Shown here: positions 7,381 to 16,224 of the stretch, one piece after another
How positions within the stretch are numbered: the first letter of the stretch is position 1
Layout: each line of letters starts with the position of its first letter
NCBI GenBank assembly: GCA_913065125.1
Contig: CAJYAG010000004.1
Span: forward strand, 1 to 64,000
Direction of reading: 5' to 3'
Length of the DNA: 64,000 nucleotides
From: an uncultured Flavobacteriaceae bacterium
Lineage (GTDB): Bacteria; Bacteroidota; Bacteroidia; Flavobacteriales; Flavobacteriaceae
Notes under the pieces: generated by a model
Told to the model about the DNA's origin: nothing
The model's input: the letters and a program-made list of their open reading frames with translations, nothing else
Database searches by the model: none
Made by a program: the position numbers and the translations under genes

Positions 7381-9102
7381 ATGAAAACAATCAAACTTTT
7401 TGGACTTTTACTTTTAATAAGTTTTTCGGCTTGTAAGAAGAATTCGTCAAGTGATCAATTAAATTCAATTATTAAAGAATATGAAAAGTCCAGAAAGTAT
7501 GATTTTAACAGGTCAGAGTCTGTAGAAAACACCATTAAATATTATCAAGCGGAATCAGATTTTGCGTCAAATTTAAAAGATAAATTGTCTACTGTTTCTG
7601 TAGATGGTTTGTCTGAAACTGATAAAATTTCTAGAGATTTATTACTGTTTGTTTTACAAGATAAAATAGATACACATACTTTTAAAATGTATCTAAATCC
7701 GATTACAAATGAATCTGCTTTTCACTTAAATTTAAGTAGAATGGCAAACAGAAACTTTAAAAACAAAGCACAAATAATTGGATATTTAAATCAATTAAAA
7801 GAATTGCCAAAAAAAGTTGATTACAATTTAAACTTGTTAAGAGCTGGAGTTAAAGAAGGAATTTCTCAACCAAAAGCGGTTTTTTATAAGTACGATAATA
7901 CCTACAACAAACATATTTTAGATGATGTTACAAAGAGTGAGTTTTATGTGCCATTTCACAAATTACCAGCATCACTTTCTAGTGAATTAAAAGATTCTAT
8001 TATTGAAGTTGCAAAAATAAGTGTTCAAAAAAATGCCATAGATCAATACAAGAAAATTAAAACCTTTTTTGAAGAGGAATATTTTCCGAATACAAGAAAA
8101 GGTTTGGGAGTAAGTACAGTTCCGAACGGAAAAGAATTTTATCAAAACAGAATTAATTATTATACAACAAGTACAAAATATACAGCAGAAGACATTCATC
8201 AAATCGGATTGAAAGAAGTAGCAAGAATAAAATCTGAAATGCAACAAATAGTTAAAGATTTAGGCTTTAAAGGTTCGTTTTCAGAATTTTTAAGATTCTT
8301 AAGAACAGACGAACAATTCTATGCAAAAACTCCGAAAGAATTATTAATGTTTGCTAGGGACATTTCAAAAAGAATTGATGCAGAATTGCCAAAATACTTT
8401 ATCACATTGCCAAGAAAACCTTATGGCGTAGTTCCTGTTCCTGCTGCAATTGCACCCAATTATACAGGCGGAAGATATTCTGGTTCTAGAAGTGAAACTT
8501 CGGCAGGTTTTTATTGGGTAAACACCTACAATTTACCAAGTAGAACTTTGTATACAATTCCGGCTTTAACAGCACACGAAGCTGTTCCAGGACATCATTT
8601 ACAAATGTCTTTAAACAATGAATTGCCTGAGACAATTCCGAGATTTAGAAGAAATTTATACTTATCAGCTTTTGGTGAAGGTTGGGGATTGTATTCAGAA
8701 TATTTAGTTCAAGAAATGGGTATTTATACAACTCCGTATGAAAAATTTGGTCAGTTAACCTATGAAATGTGGCGAGCTTGTAGATTGGTTGTTGATACAG
8801 GAGTGCATGCAAAAGGTTGGACACGTCAGCAAATGATTGATTATATGGCGTCAAACACAGCTTTATCTATGCATGAAGTTACTACAGAAACAGATCGCTA
8901 TATTTCTTGGCCAGGACAAGCATTGTCTTATAAAATGGGAGAAATTAAAATCCGTGAAATGCGTAAAAAAGCAGAAGCTGATTTAGGTGATAAATTTAAT
9001 ATTAGAGAATTTCATGAAGTAATTTTAGGAGAAGGAACAGTTACTTTATCAATCTTAGAAAAAAGAGTACTTCATTATATTGATAGTAAAAGAAATGAGT
9101 AG
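7381..9102 (+). CDS. DUF885 family metallopeptidase lipoprotein
   Basis: This 573 aa lipoprotein has lipobox FSAC near residue 18, so it should be anchored to a periplasmic or surface membrane face. The DUF885 hallmark HEAVPGHH lies at about residues 399-406, after the segment SRTLYTIPALTA. It provides a gluzincin-like HExxH zinc site. DUF885 proteins are poorly characterised but are usually treated as metallopeptidases. Its position between the semialdehyde dehydrogenase and the hydroxyproline epimerase suggests it cleaves proline- or hydroxyproline-rich peptides. Its end overlaps the epimerase start by 8 bp, suggesting translational coupling. Confidence 0.8.
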   Translation: MKTIKLFGLLLLISFSACKKNSSSDQLNSIIKEYEKSRKYDFNRSESVENTIKYYQAESDFASNLKDKLSTVSVDGLSETDKISRDLLLFVLQDKIDTHTFKMYLNPITNESAFHLNLSRMANRNFKNKAQIIGYLNQLKELPKKVDYNLNLLRAGVKEGISQPKAVFYKYDNTYNKHILDDVTKSEFYVPFHKLPASLSSELKDSIIEVAKISVQKNAIDQYKKIKTFFEEEYFPNTRKGLGVSTVPNGKEFYQNRINYYTTSTKYTAEDIHQIGLKEVARIKSEMQQIVKDLGFKGSFSEFLRFLRTDEQFYAKTPKELLMFARDISKRIDAELPKYFITLPRKPYGVVPVPAAIAPNYTGGRYSGSRSETSAGFYWVNTYNLPSRTLYTIPALTAHEAVPGHHLQMSLNNELPETIPRFRRNLYLSAFGEGWGLYSEYLVQEMGIYTTPYEKFGQLTYEMWRACRLVVDTGVHAKGWTRQQMIDYMASNTALSMHEVTTETDRYISWPGQALSYKMGEIKIREMRKKAEADLGDKFNIREFHEVILGEGTVTLSILEKRVLHYIDSKRNE

Positions 9103-10105
9103 AAAAACATTTTTTTGTGTGGATGCACATACATGCGGAAATCCAGTAAGAGTTGTTGCTGGTGGCGGACCAAATTTGGTTGGAAATACCATGAGCGAAA
9201 AGCGTCAGCATTTTTTAAAAGAATACGATTGGATTCGTAAAGGATTGATGTTTGAACCACGCGGACACGATATGATGAGTGGAAGTATTTTATTTCCGCC
9301 TCACAATCCAGAAAACGATTTTGCTATTTTGTTTATTGAAACTTCAGGCTGTTTGCCAATGTGCGGACACGGAACTATTGGAACCATTACCATCGCCATT
9401 GAAGAAGGTTTAATTACTCCAAAAATTCCAGGAAAAATTAAAATGGAAGCGCCAGCTGGTTTGGTGCATATAGAATATGGGCAAACCGGAATAAAAGTAG
9501 ATTGGGTTAAATTAACCAATGTAAAAAGTTATTTAGCAGCAGAAAATTTAATCATTGATTGTCCGGAGTTAGGAGAAATTACCTTTGATGTTGCTTATGG
9601 CGGAAACTATTACGCAATTGTAGATCCGCAGAAAAACTTCTCTGGTGTACATGATTTTACAGCTTCAAAAATTATTCAATATTCGCAAGTTGTTCGAGAT
9701 AGAATTAACGAAAAATATCCAAATCAATTCATCCATCCAGAAAATGATACGATTAGAGATGTAACACATCTGTTGTGGACAGGAAATCCGATTGACCCAA
9801 CATCCTCTGGAAGAAACGCTGTTTTTTATGGCGATAAAGCCATTGATAGAAGTCCGTGCGGAACAGGAACATCAGCCAGAATTGCACAATTACACGCAAA
9901 AGGAAAATTAAAAAAAGGCGAACAATTTATCCACGAAAGTTTTATTGGAAGTAAATTTATTGGTTGTGTAGAAGAAGAAACTACATTAGACGGAAAAGCA
10001 GCAATTATTCCAAGTATTCAAGGTTGGGCAAAAGTATATGGATATAATAATATCATAATTGATGATGAAGATGATCCGTATGCACACGGATTTCAAGTTA
10101 TCTAA
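9095..10105 (+). CDS. 4-hydroxyproline 2-epimerase (proline racemase family)
   Basis: This 336 aa cofactor-independent epimerase would convert trans-4-hydroxy-L-proline to cis-4-hydroxy-D-proline. Both catalytic cysteines of the racemase/epimerase class are present: C90 in MCGHGTIG and C255 in DRSPCGTGTSA. A TTG at 9080 extends the frame, but the ATG at 9095 overlapping the previous stop gives the usual family N-terminus, so I chose it. Its paralogue at 37373-38440 has Thr in place of the second Cys and must do a different reaction. The next genes supply the dehydrogenase that oxidises the D-isomer. Confidence 0.9.
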   Translation: MSRKTFFCVDAHTCGNPVRVVAGGGPNLVGNTMSEKRQHFLKEYDWIRKGLMFEPRGHDMMSGSILFPPHNPENDFAILFIETSGCLPMCGHGTIGTITIAIEEGLITPKIPGKIKMEAPAGLVHIEYGQTGIKVDWVKLTNVKSYLAAENLIIDCPELGEITFDVAYGGNYYAIVDPQKNFSGVHDFTASKIIQYSQVVRDRINEKYPNQFIHPENDTIRDVTHLLWTGNPIDPTSSGRNAVFYGDKAIDRSPCGTGTSARIAQLHAKGKLKKGEQFIHESFIGSKFIGCVEEETTLDGKAAIIPSIQGWAKVYGYNNIIIDDEDDPYAHGFQVI

Positions 10106-10118
10106 AATTAAAAAAAAC

Positions 10119-12386
10119 ATGAAATATTTTAAATCAGTAGTTGTAGTTTTTGGAGTATTATTAATGGTATCATGCTCAAACCCTAAAAACGAAATTTCAG
10201 AGAAAAATTATCAAAGTGCAGTTTCATTTATGGGCGAAAACTATTATAATAAAACAGCATTTAACTTAAACACAAGAGTGAACTGGTTTGATGATGCATC
10301 TGGATTTTGGTTTGTAGATTATAGCAAAAACGGAAAAGTGTATCAAACAGTTTCGTTTAAAAATCCTACAGAAGTTAAACCATTATTTGATCAACAAAAA
10401 TTAGTTGATGCACTAAATAAAATCACCAACGAACAACTAAAAGCAAACGAAATTTCTTTCACTAATATTCAGCCAACAGAGAATGGTTTTTCGTTTACAA
10501 CCAACAATAAAAACTACGTTTTAGATACGGATTCATACGAAATCGTTGAAAAAGAAAAGAAAGAGAGAAAAAAAAGAAATGAATTTGAAAGCGCCTCGCC
10601 AGATGGAAAATGGATTGCGTTTACCAAAGAATATAATTTATATATCAAATCAACGGCAACCAACAGAATATTTCAATTAAGTTTTGATGGGAAAAAAGGA
10701 TACGAATATGCATCTTGGTATGGTTGGTATGATAAAATGTATGGCGAAAATGGAGAAAGACCAAAACGCTTTAATGTAAATTGGTCTGCAGATTCTAAAT
10801 GGATTTCTGCCAATATTGTAGATACAAGAATTGCAGAAAAAATGTATTTATTAGATTGGAGTAAAGATGGTGTGTACAAACCTGAGTTGTTGTCGTATTA
10901 TCGTGGTTCTCCTGGCGATACAACTATGGTGAAATTAACTCCAACTTTCTTTAATGTTGCTACAAAAAAGCAAGTAAAAACTAATTTGCCAACGCAAACT
11001 CACATCAATTCTGTAAATAGCCAATGGACAAATAAATCTGGAGTTTTATTAGCACATATTCCGTACAGAGGTTTTCAAAAAAATGAATTGGTTCAAGTAG
11101 ATTTAAATACTAGAAAATCAAAAGTTGTTTTAACAGAAACATCTAAAACAAACATCGATAATTTTGAATATCGTCTTTTAGAAAAGAGTCAGAAAATACT
11201 CTTTTTATCAGAAAGAACTGGTTGGAGACAATTGCATTTGTATGATTTTAAAACCAACACAACAAAATTACTTACCAGCGGTAATTATTACGTAAACAGC
11301 ATCGAATATATTGATGAAGAAACGGAAACAATTTATTATTTAGCTTCAGGAAAAGAAGTAGAAAACAATCCGTATCATCAACAAGTTTATAAAGTAAATT
11401 TCAGCGGTGAAGAAACATTATTAACTCCAGAAAACAAACATCATCAAGTTTCTTTTTCAAGAAATGGAGCTTATTTTACAGATAATATTTCAACCATAAA
11501 TTCTCCTACAGAAACTTTTTTAAGAGAAGCAGCTACAGGAAAAATTTTAGCAACATTAACAAAAGCAGATATTTCTGAAGCAAAAAGTAGAGGTTATACA
11601 ACACCAGAAACATTTTCTATGATTGCAAAAGATGGAAAAACAACCATTTATGGCGCTTTTTGGAAGCCCACAAATTTTGATGCTTCTAAGAAATATCCAA
11701 TTGTAGATGCAACTTATACCGGTCCGCATACACAACGTTTTCCGAAGTCTTTTGACAATGTTTTCAGCAATCAATCTTTAGCAGAACTTGGTTTTATTGT
11801 TGTTCGAGTTGATGGTTTAGGAACTTCTGGTCGATCAAAAGAATTTCATAATCATTCTTATAAAAATATGGGAAATAATTTAGAAGATCATGTGTTGGCA
11901 ATAAAATATTTAGCCAAAACATATTCTTGGATTGATATTGATAAAGTTGGAATTTATGGGCATTCTGCTGGTGGATATGATACTGGAAGAGCATTGTTAG
12001 TTTTTCCAGATTTTTATAAGGTTGGAGTTGCAAGTTCTGCAGATCACGATTTTAGAATGGAAAAAGCGTGGTGGCCAGAAATGTATCAAGGTTGGCCAAT
12101 TGATAAAACATATCAAGAGGTTTCTAATGTTACTAATGCATCAAATTTAAAAGGAAAATTATTGCTAACGCATGGCGGCTTGGATGATAATGTCAATCCA
12201 TCTGCTACTTTTAAATTAGCAGAAGAACTAATTAAAGCAGATAAAGATTTTGATTTGTTAATTTTACCAAGTCAAAACCATGGATATCAAGGAGATTATC
12301 AAAAATATTTTTTAAAGAAAAGATGGAACTATTTTGTAGAACATCTTGGAAATAACAAACCTATTTGGAACTTTAAGTGGAACTAA
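10119..12386 (+). CDS. S9 family prolyl peptidase (DPP-IV type) lipoprotein
   Basis: This 755 aa protein has an N-terminal lipoprotein signal (LLMVSC, Cys19), a DPP-IV-type beta-propeller (about 60-500) and an alpha/beta-hydrolase domain at the C-terminus. The nucleophile lies in GHSAGGYD, the Asp in GGLDDNVN and the His in SQNHGYQ. Family members remove Xaa-Pro dipeptides. I chose the ATG at 10119 because the frame opens upstream at 10059 inside the epimerase gene, and only the later start gives a proper signal peptide. Within this operon it would release dipeptides such as Gly-Pro for the downstream M24 enzymes. A second S9 homologue lies at 45801-47987. Confidence 0.88.
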   Translation: MKYFKSVVVVFGVLLMVSCSNPKNEISEKNYQSAVSFMGENYYNKTAFNLNTRVNWFDDASGFWFVDYSKNGKVYQTVSFKNPTEVKPLFDQQKLVDALNKITNEQLKANEISFTNIQPTENGFSFTTNNKNYVLDTDSYEIVEKEKKERKKRNEFESASPDGKWIAFTKEYNLYIKSTATNRIFQLSFDGKKGYEYASWYGWYDKMYGENGERPKRFNVNWSADSKWISANIVDTRIAEKMYLLDWSKDGVYKPELLSYYRGSPGDTTMVKLTPTFFNVATKKQVKTNLPTQTHINSVNSQWTNKSGVLLAHIPYRGFQKNELVQVDLNTRKSKVVLTETSKTNIDNFEYRLLEKSQKILFLSERTGWRQLHLYDFKTNTTKLLTSGNYYVNSIEYIDEETETIYYLASGKEVENNPYHQQVYKVNFSGEETLLTPENKHHQVSFSRNGAYFTDNISTINSPTETFLREAATGKILATLTKADISEAKSRGYTTPETFSMIAKDGKTTIYGAFWKPTNFDASKKYPIVDATYTGPHTQRFPKSFDNVFSNQSLAELGFIVVRVDGLGTSGRSKEFHNHSYKNMGNNLEDHVLAIKYLAKTYSWIDIDKVGIYGHSAGGYDTGRALLVFPDFYKVGVASSADHDFRMEKAWWPEMYQGWPIDKTYQEVSNVTNASNLKGKLLLTHGGLDDNVNPSATFKLAEELIKADKDFDLLILPSQNHGYQGDYQKYFLKKRWNYFVEHLGNNKPIWNFKWN

Positions 12387-12389
12387 TTA

Positions 12390-13637
12390 ATGAGTAAAAA
12401 AGTACTAATTATTGGTGGCGGAATCGTAGGATTAAGTTCTGCATATTACCTTCAAAAAGAAGGTCATCAAGTTACGGTAATCGATAAATCAGATTTTACA
12501 ACTGGCGCATCTTATGTTAACGCTGGCTATATTACACCAAGTCATATTATTTCTTTGGCGCATCCTGGAATCATAAATCAAGGAATAAAATGGATGTTCA
12601 ATCCAGCAAGTCCGTTTTATGTAAAACCTAGATTAGATTCAGAATTTTTAAAATGGACCTTGGCTTTTAAAAAATCTGCGAATGCAAAAAAAGTAGAAAA
12701 ATCTGTTCGAGTAATTAGAGACATCAATTTATTGACAAGAGATTTGTACGAAGATTTAAAGGCTTCTAACGAGTTTGATTTCCATTACGAACGCAAAGGT
12801 TTGTTAATGGCTTATAAAACAGATAAAGCTGGTGAAGGCGAATGGAAAGTTGGTGAAAGATTGATTCAAGAAGGATTATCAGCAGAAAAATTAACAAAAG
12901 AAGAAGTGCAAAAATTAGAACCAAATGCAAACTTAGATGTTAAAGGAGGTATTTATTATGATTGTGATGCACACATGTCACCATCTGATTTTATGCCACA
13001 AATGATTTCGCATTTAAAAGGATTAGGAGTTGAAATTTTAGCAAAAGAAGAAGTAAAAGATATAGAAATATCAAACAAAACAATATCAAAAGTAATTACT
13101 GATAAAAGAGAAATTTCTGCTGATGAAGTTGTGTTAGCTGCGGGAAGTTGGAGTTCTTTAGTATCCAAAAAGATAGGGCTGAGTTTGTTAATTCAGGCTG
13201 GAAAAGGATATCGAATGAATGTAGCTAGAGAAACAGGAATTACAATGCCAACTATTTTAATGGAAACCAAAGTTGCTGTAACACCAATGTCTGGTTATAC
13301 AAGATTTGCAGGAACAATGGAAATGAATGGGATTAACCATGATATAAATCCTGTTCGAGTAAACGCAATTGCTGATGCTGTAAAAAAATATTACAAAGGA
13401 TTAGAAATAACTGAGGAAGAAAAAAACGATGTGCAATGTGGATTACGACCTTGCTCTCCAGACGGTTTGCCTTTTATTGGTAAATCTGCTAAATGCACTA
13501 ATTTAACCGTTGCTGCTGGTCATGCAATGATGGGTTGGAGCTTAGGTCCGGCAACAGGAAAGTTAGTTTCAGAAATTATTTCAGATAAAACAACAAGCCT
13601 AGATTTAAATCCTTTTCATCCAGATAGAAAATTTTAA
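12390..13637 (+). CDS. FAD-dependent D-amino acid dehydrogenase, probable D-hydroxyproline dehydrogenase
   Basis: This 415 aa DAO/DadA-type flavoprotein has an N-terminal Rossmann motif (IIGGGIVGLSSAYYL, residues 7-21) and a C-terminal substrate/FAD-binding segment (CGLRPCSPDGLPFIG and AAGHAMMGWSLGPATG). In the 4-hydroxyproline pathway this class oxidises cis-4-hydroxy-D-proline to pyrroline-4-hydroxy-2-carboxylate, which the deaminase at 4400-5368 then uses. The start follows the S9 peptidase by 3 bp and the stop precedes the next gene by 1 bp. Substrate assignment rests on neighbourhood; D-alanine or D-proline are alternatives. Confidence 0.85.
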   Translation: MSKKVLIIGGGIVGLSSAYYLQKEGHQVTVIDKSDFTTGASYVNAGYITPSHIISLAHPGIINQGIKWMFNPASPFYVKPRLDSEFLKWTLAFKKSANAKKVEKSVRVIRDINLLTRDLYEDLKASNEFDFHYERKGLLMAYKTDKAGEGEWKVGERLIQEGLSAEKLTKEEVQKLEPNANLDVKGGIYYDCDAHMSPSDFMPQMISHLKGLGVEILAKEEVKDIEISNKTISKVITDKREISADEVVLAAGSWSSLVSKKIGLSLLIQAGKGYRMNVARETGITMPTILMETKVAVTPMSGYTRFAGTMEMNGINHDINPVRVNAIADAVKKYYKGLEITEEEKNDVQCGLRPCSPDGLPFIGKSAKCTNLTVAAGHAMMGWSLGPATGKLVSEIISDKTTSLDLNPFHPDRKF

Positions 13638-13638
13638 T

Positions 13639-14931
13639 ATGAGATACGAATCAATTCCGAATTCATTATTCATTAAAAATAGAAGCAATTTTATTGCTAA
13701 AATGAAACCAAATACCATTGCAATTCTTACATCTAACGATGTAAAACATAACAATGCTGATGATGTAATGGGTTTTACTCAAAACAACGATTTGTTTTAT
13801 TTGTCTGGAATTGATCAAGAGGAAACCATTTTAGTGTTGTATCCTGATGCATTTAAAAAAGAAAACCGAGCAATTTTATTTGTAAAAGAAACCAATGAGC
13901 AAATTAAAATTTGGGATGGAGAAAAACTAACAAAAAAGCAAGCAACAAAAGTCTCTGGAATACAAAGAGTAGAGTGGAATCAAGATTTTGAAATGGTTCT
14001 GCAATACATGGCTTTTGAAGCTGATGGTTTTTATTTAGGACACAATGAGCATTTAAAACGAGTTACTAAAGATCAAGAAACTCAACAAGACAGAATGATA
14101 AAATGGTGTAAAGATAAATATCCTTTGCACGATTATTATAGAGCAGCAAAAATCACAAGAGAATTACGTCCAATTAAATCTGAAATAGAAATCGCATTCA
14201 TTGAGAAGGCGGCAGACATAAGTGTTGTAAGTTTTAAACGAGTTTTAAAAGCCTGCAAATCTAATAGTAAAGAATATGAATTGGAAGCTGAATTAACCTA
14301 TAATTTGGTGAAATCTGGCGCAACCAGACATGCTTTTAAACCAATTGTTGCTTCAGGAAAAAATGCCTGTGCATTGCATTATAATACCAACGATGCAATT
14401 TGTAAAGATGGAGAAATGATTTTGTTAGATTTTGGAGTCTGTTATGCAAATTACAACAGCGATACAACACGTTGTTTTCCTGTAAACGGAACATTTTCTG
14501 AAAGACAAAAAGAAGTGTATAACTCTGTTTTACATTGTTTAAAAGAAGGAAGTAAATTGCTAAAACCTGGTGTTTTACCATCAGATTACGAAACTAAAAT
14601 GGCTGCTTTAGTAGAAAAAGAACTGATACAATTAGGTTTGTTAACAGCAGATGAAGTTGCCAATCAAAATCCAGAAAGACCATTGTATAAAAAATATTTT
14701 ATGCACGGAACAGCACATCATATTGGTTTAGATGTACATGATGTTGGGTTGTATTCTCGTGTTTTAGAAGCTGGAATGGTATTGACATGTGAACCTGGAA
14801 TATACATCCCTGAAGAAGGAATTGGTTGTCGTTTAGAAAATGATTACTTAATTACAGAAAACGGAAACATCAATTTAACAGCTTCAATGCCAATTGAAAT
14901 AGAAGAAATTGAAGCATTAATGAATAATTAA
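13639..14931 (+). CDS. Xaa-Pro aminopeptidase P family (M24B)
   Basis: This 430 aa protein has an aminopeptidase P N-terminal domain (about 1-140) followed by the pita-bread M24 domain. The metal ligands are visible in order: Asp in LLDFGVCY, Asp in YNSDTTR, His in HGTAHHIGLDVHD, Glu in CEPGIYI and Glu in RLENDYL. The enzyme removes an N-terminal residue preceding proline. No signal peptide is seen, so it is presumably cytoplasmic. It sits between the D-hydroxyproline dehydrogenase and a second M24 gene, so peptide trimming and imino-acid oxidation are co-expressed. Confidence 0.9.
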   Translation: MRYESIPNSLFIKNRSNFIAKMKPNTIAILTSNDVKHNNADDVMGFTQNNDLFYLSGIDQEETILVLYPDAFKKENRAILFVKETNEQIKIWDGEKLTKKQATKVSGIQRVEWNQDFEMVLQYMAFEADGFYLGHNEHLKRVTKDQETQQDRMIKWCKDKYPLHDYYRAAKITRELRPIKSEIEIAFIEKAADISVVSFKRVLKACKSNSKEYELEAELTYNLVKSGATRHAFKPIVASGKNACALHYNTNDAICKDGEMILLDFGVCYANYNSDTTRCFPVNGTFSERQKEVYNSVLHCLKEGSKLLKPGVLPSDYETKMAALVEKELIQLGLLTADEVANQNPERPLYKKYFMHGTAHHIGLDVHDVGLYSRVLEAGMVLTCEPGIYIPEEGIGCRLENDYLITENGNINLTASMPIEIEEIEALMNN

Positions 14932-14939
14932 TTATCAGA

Positions 14940-16148
14940 ATGAAAGGAATCGGAGGATCAACCATCGAAGCAGAATTAAATGCAATTCAACCAACGGCAC
15001 ATTTAGTAAAGCCTATTCAGAAAGAAGAATTTCAACAAAGAATAGATAAAGCTTGTGGCTTAATGAAAGCTCATAATATTCCAGCGATGTACTTGCATGC
15101 AGGAACCAATTTATTTTATTTTACGGGAATGAAATGGAATTCGAGTGAAAGAATGGTTGGAGCTATTTTGTTTTCAAACGGGAAACTAATTTTTATAGCA
15201 CCAGAATTTGAAAAAGGAACTATTTTCGATTTTATGATGATTGAAGGAGAAGTTGTTTGTTGGGAAGAACATGAATCTCCGTATGCGCTATTTGTATCAA
15301 TTTTAAAACAACATGGAGTAGAAGATGGCGCAATTTTTATGGATGAAGCAACGCCTTTTTTTATTTTTGACGGCATTAGAAATTGTCAAAATGCATATCA
15401 ATTAGTCAATGCAAAACCAATTACTGCAGGTTGTAGAATGCTTAAATCTGAAGCAGAAATTGCAATTATGCAACACGCAATGAACATTACCTTAGATGTT
15501 CATAAAGCAGCAGCAAGAATTTTACGTGTTGGAATATCAGCAAAAGAAGTGACCGATTTTATTCATAATGCACATATTAAATATGGAATTCCGTCTGGAT
15601 CGTATTTTTGTATTGTGTTATTTGGAGTAGATTCCTCGTTTCCACATGGAGTAAAATCTCCCAAAAATTTAGAAGAAAACGAAGTTGTATTAATAGATAC
15701 TGGTTGTATGTTGCACGATTATATTTCTGATATTACAAGAACTTTTGTGTTTGGGAAAGCAAATGAAGAACAAACTCGAATTTGGAATATTGAAAAAGAA
15801 ACACAACAAGCAGCTTTTGATGCTGCACAATTAGGAAGTACTTGTGCAGATGTAGATACCGCTTCTAGAAAAGTATTAGAATCTCACGGTTTAGGTCCAG
15901 ATTATAAATTACCTGGATTGCCACATAGAACCGGACACGGAATCGGTTTAGGAATTCATGAATGGCCATATATTGTTAGAAATGATTTTACTGTTTTAGA
16001 ACCTGGAATGACATTTAGTAATGAACCCATGATTTGTGTTCCAAATAAATTCGGAATTCGATTGGAAGATCATATTTATATGACAGAAAATGGACCTAAA
16101 TGGTTTACAAAACCAATGCATTCTATTAACAATCCGTTTGGTATTTAA
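14940..16148 (+). CDS. M24 family Xaa-Pro dipeptidase (prolidase-like)
   Basis: This 402 aa creatinase/prolidase-type M24 protein has all five metal ligands: Asp in LIDTGCML, Asp in ISDITRT, His in RTGHGIGLGIHE, Glu in SNEPMIC and Glu in RLEDHIYM. It lacks a signal peptide. Family members split Xaa-Pro dipeptides, which would release free proline and hydroxyproline for the surrounding pathway. It starts 8 bp after the aminopeptidase P stop and is the last gene of the + strand run. Other M24 functions, such as creatinase, are less likely in this context. Confidence 0.85.
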   Translation: MKGIGGSTIEAELNAIQPTAHLVKPIQKEEFQQRIDKACGLMKAHNIPAMYLHAGTNLFYFTGMKWNSSERMVGAILFSNGKLIFIAPEFEKGTIFDFMMIEGEVVCWEEHESPYALFVSILKQHGVEDGAIFMDEATPFFIFDGIRNCQNAYQLVNAKPITAGCRMLKSEAEIAIMQHAMNITLDVHKAAARILRVGISAKEVTDFIHNAHIKYGIPSGSYFCIVLFGVDSSFPHGVKSPKNLEENEVVLIDTGCMLHDYISDITRTFVFGKANEEQTRIWNIEKETQQAAFDAAQLGSTCADVDTASRKVLESHGLGPDYKLPGLPHRTGHGIGLGIHEWPYIVRNDFTVLEPGMTFSNEPMICVPNKFGIRLEDHIYMTENGPKWFTKPMHSINNPFGI

Positions 16149-16224
16149 TCACTTAAATCATCAATATTCATTCGCATTTGAATCATATGTTTAGCAAAAC
16201 CAGCTTTTTCATATTTAAAAATAA

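Noticed and set aside
10059..10118. Upstream start of the S9 peptidase
   Set aside because: It lies inside the epimerase gene and places 20 polar residues before the lipoprotein signal.
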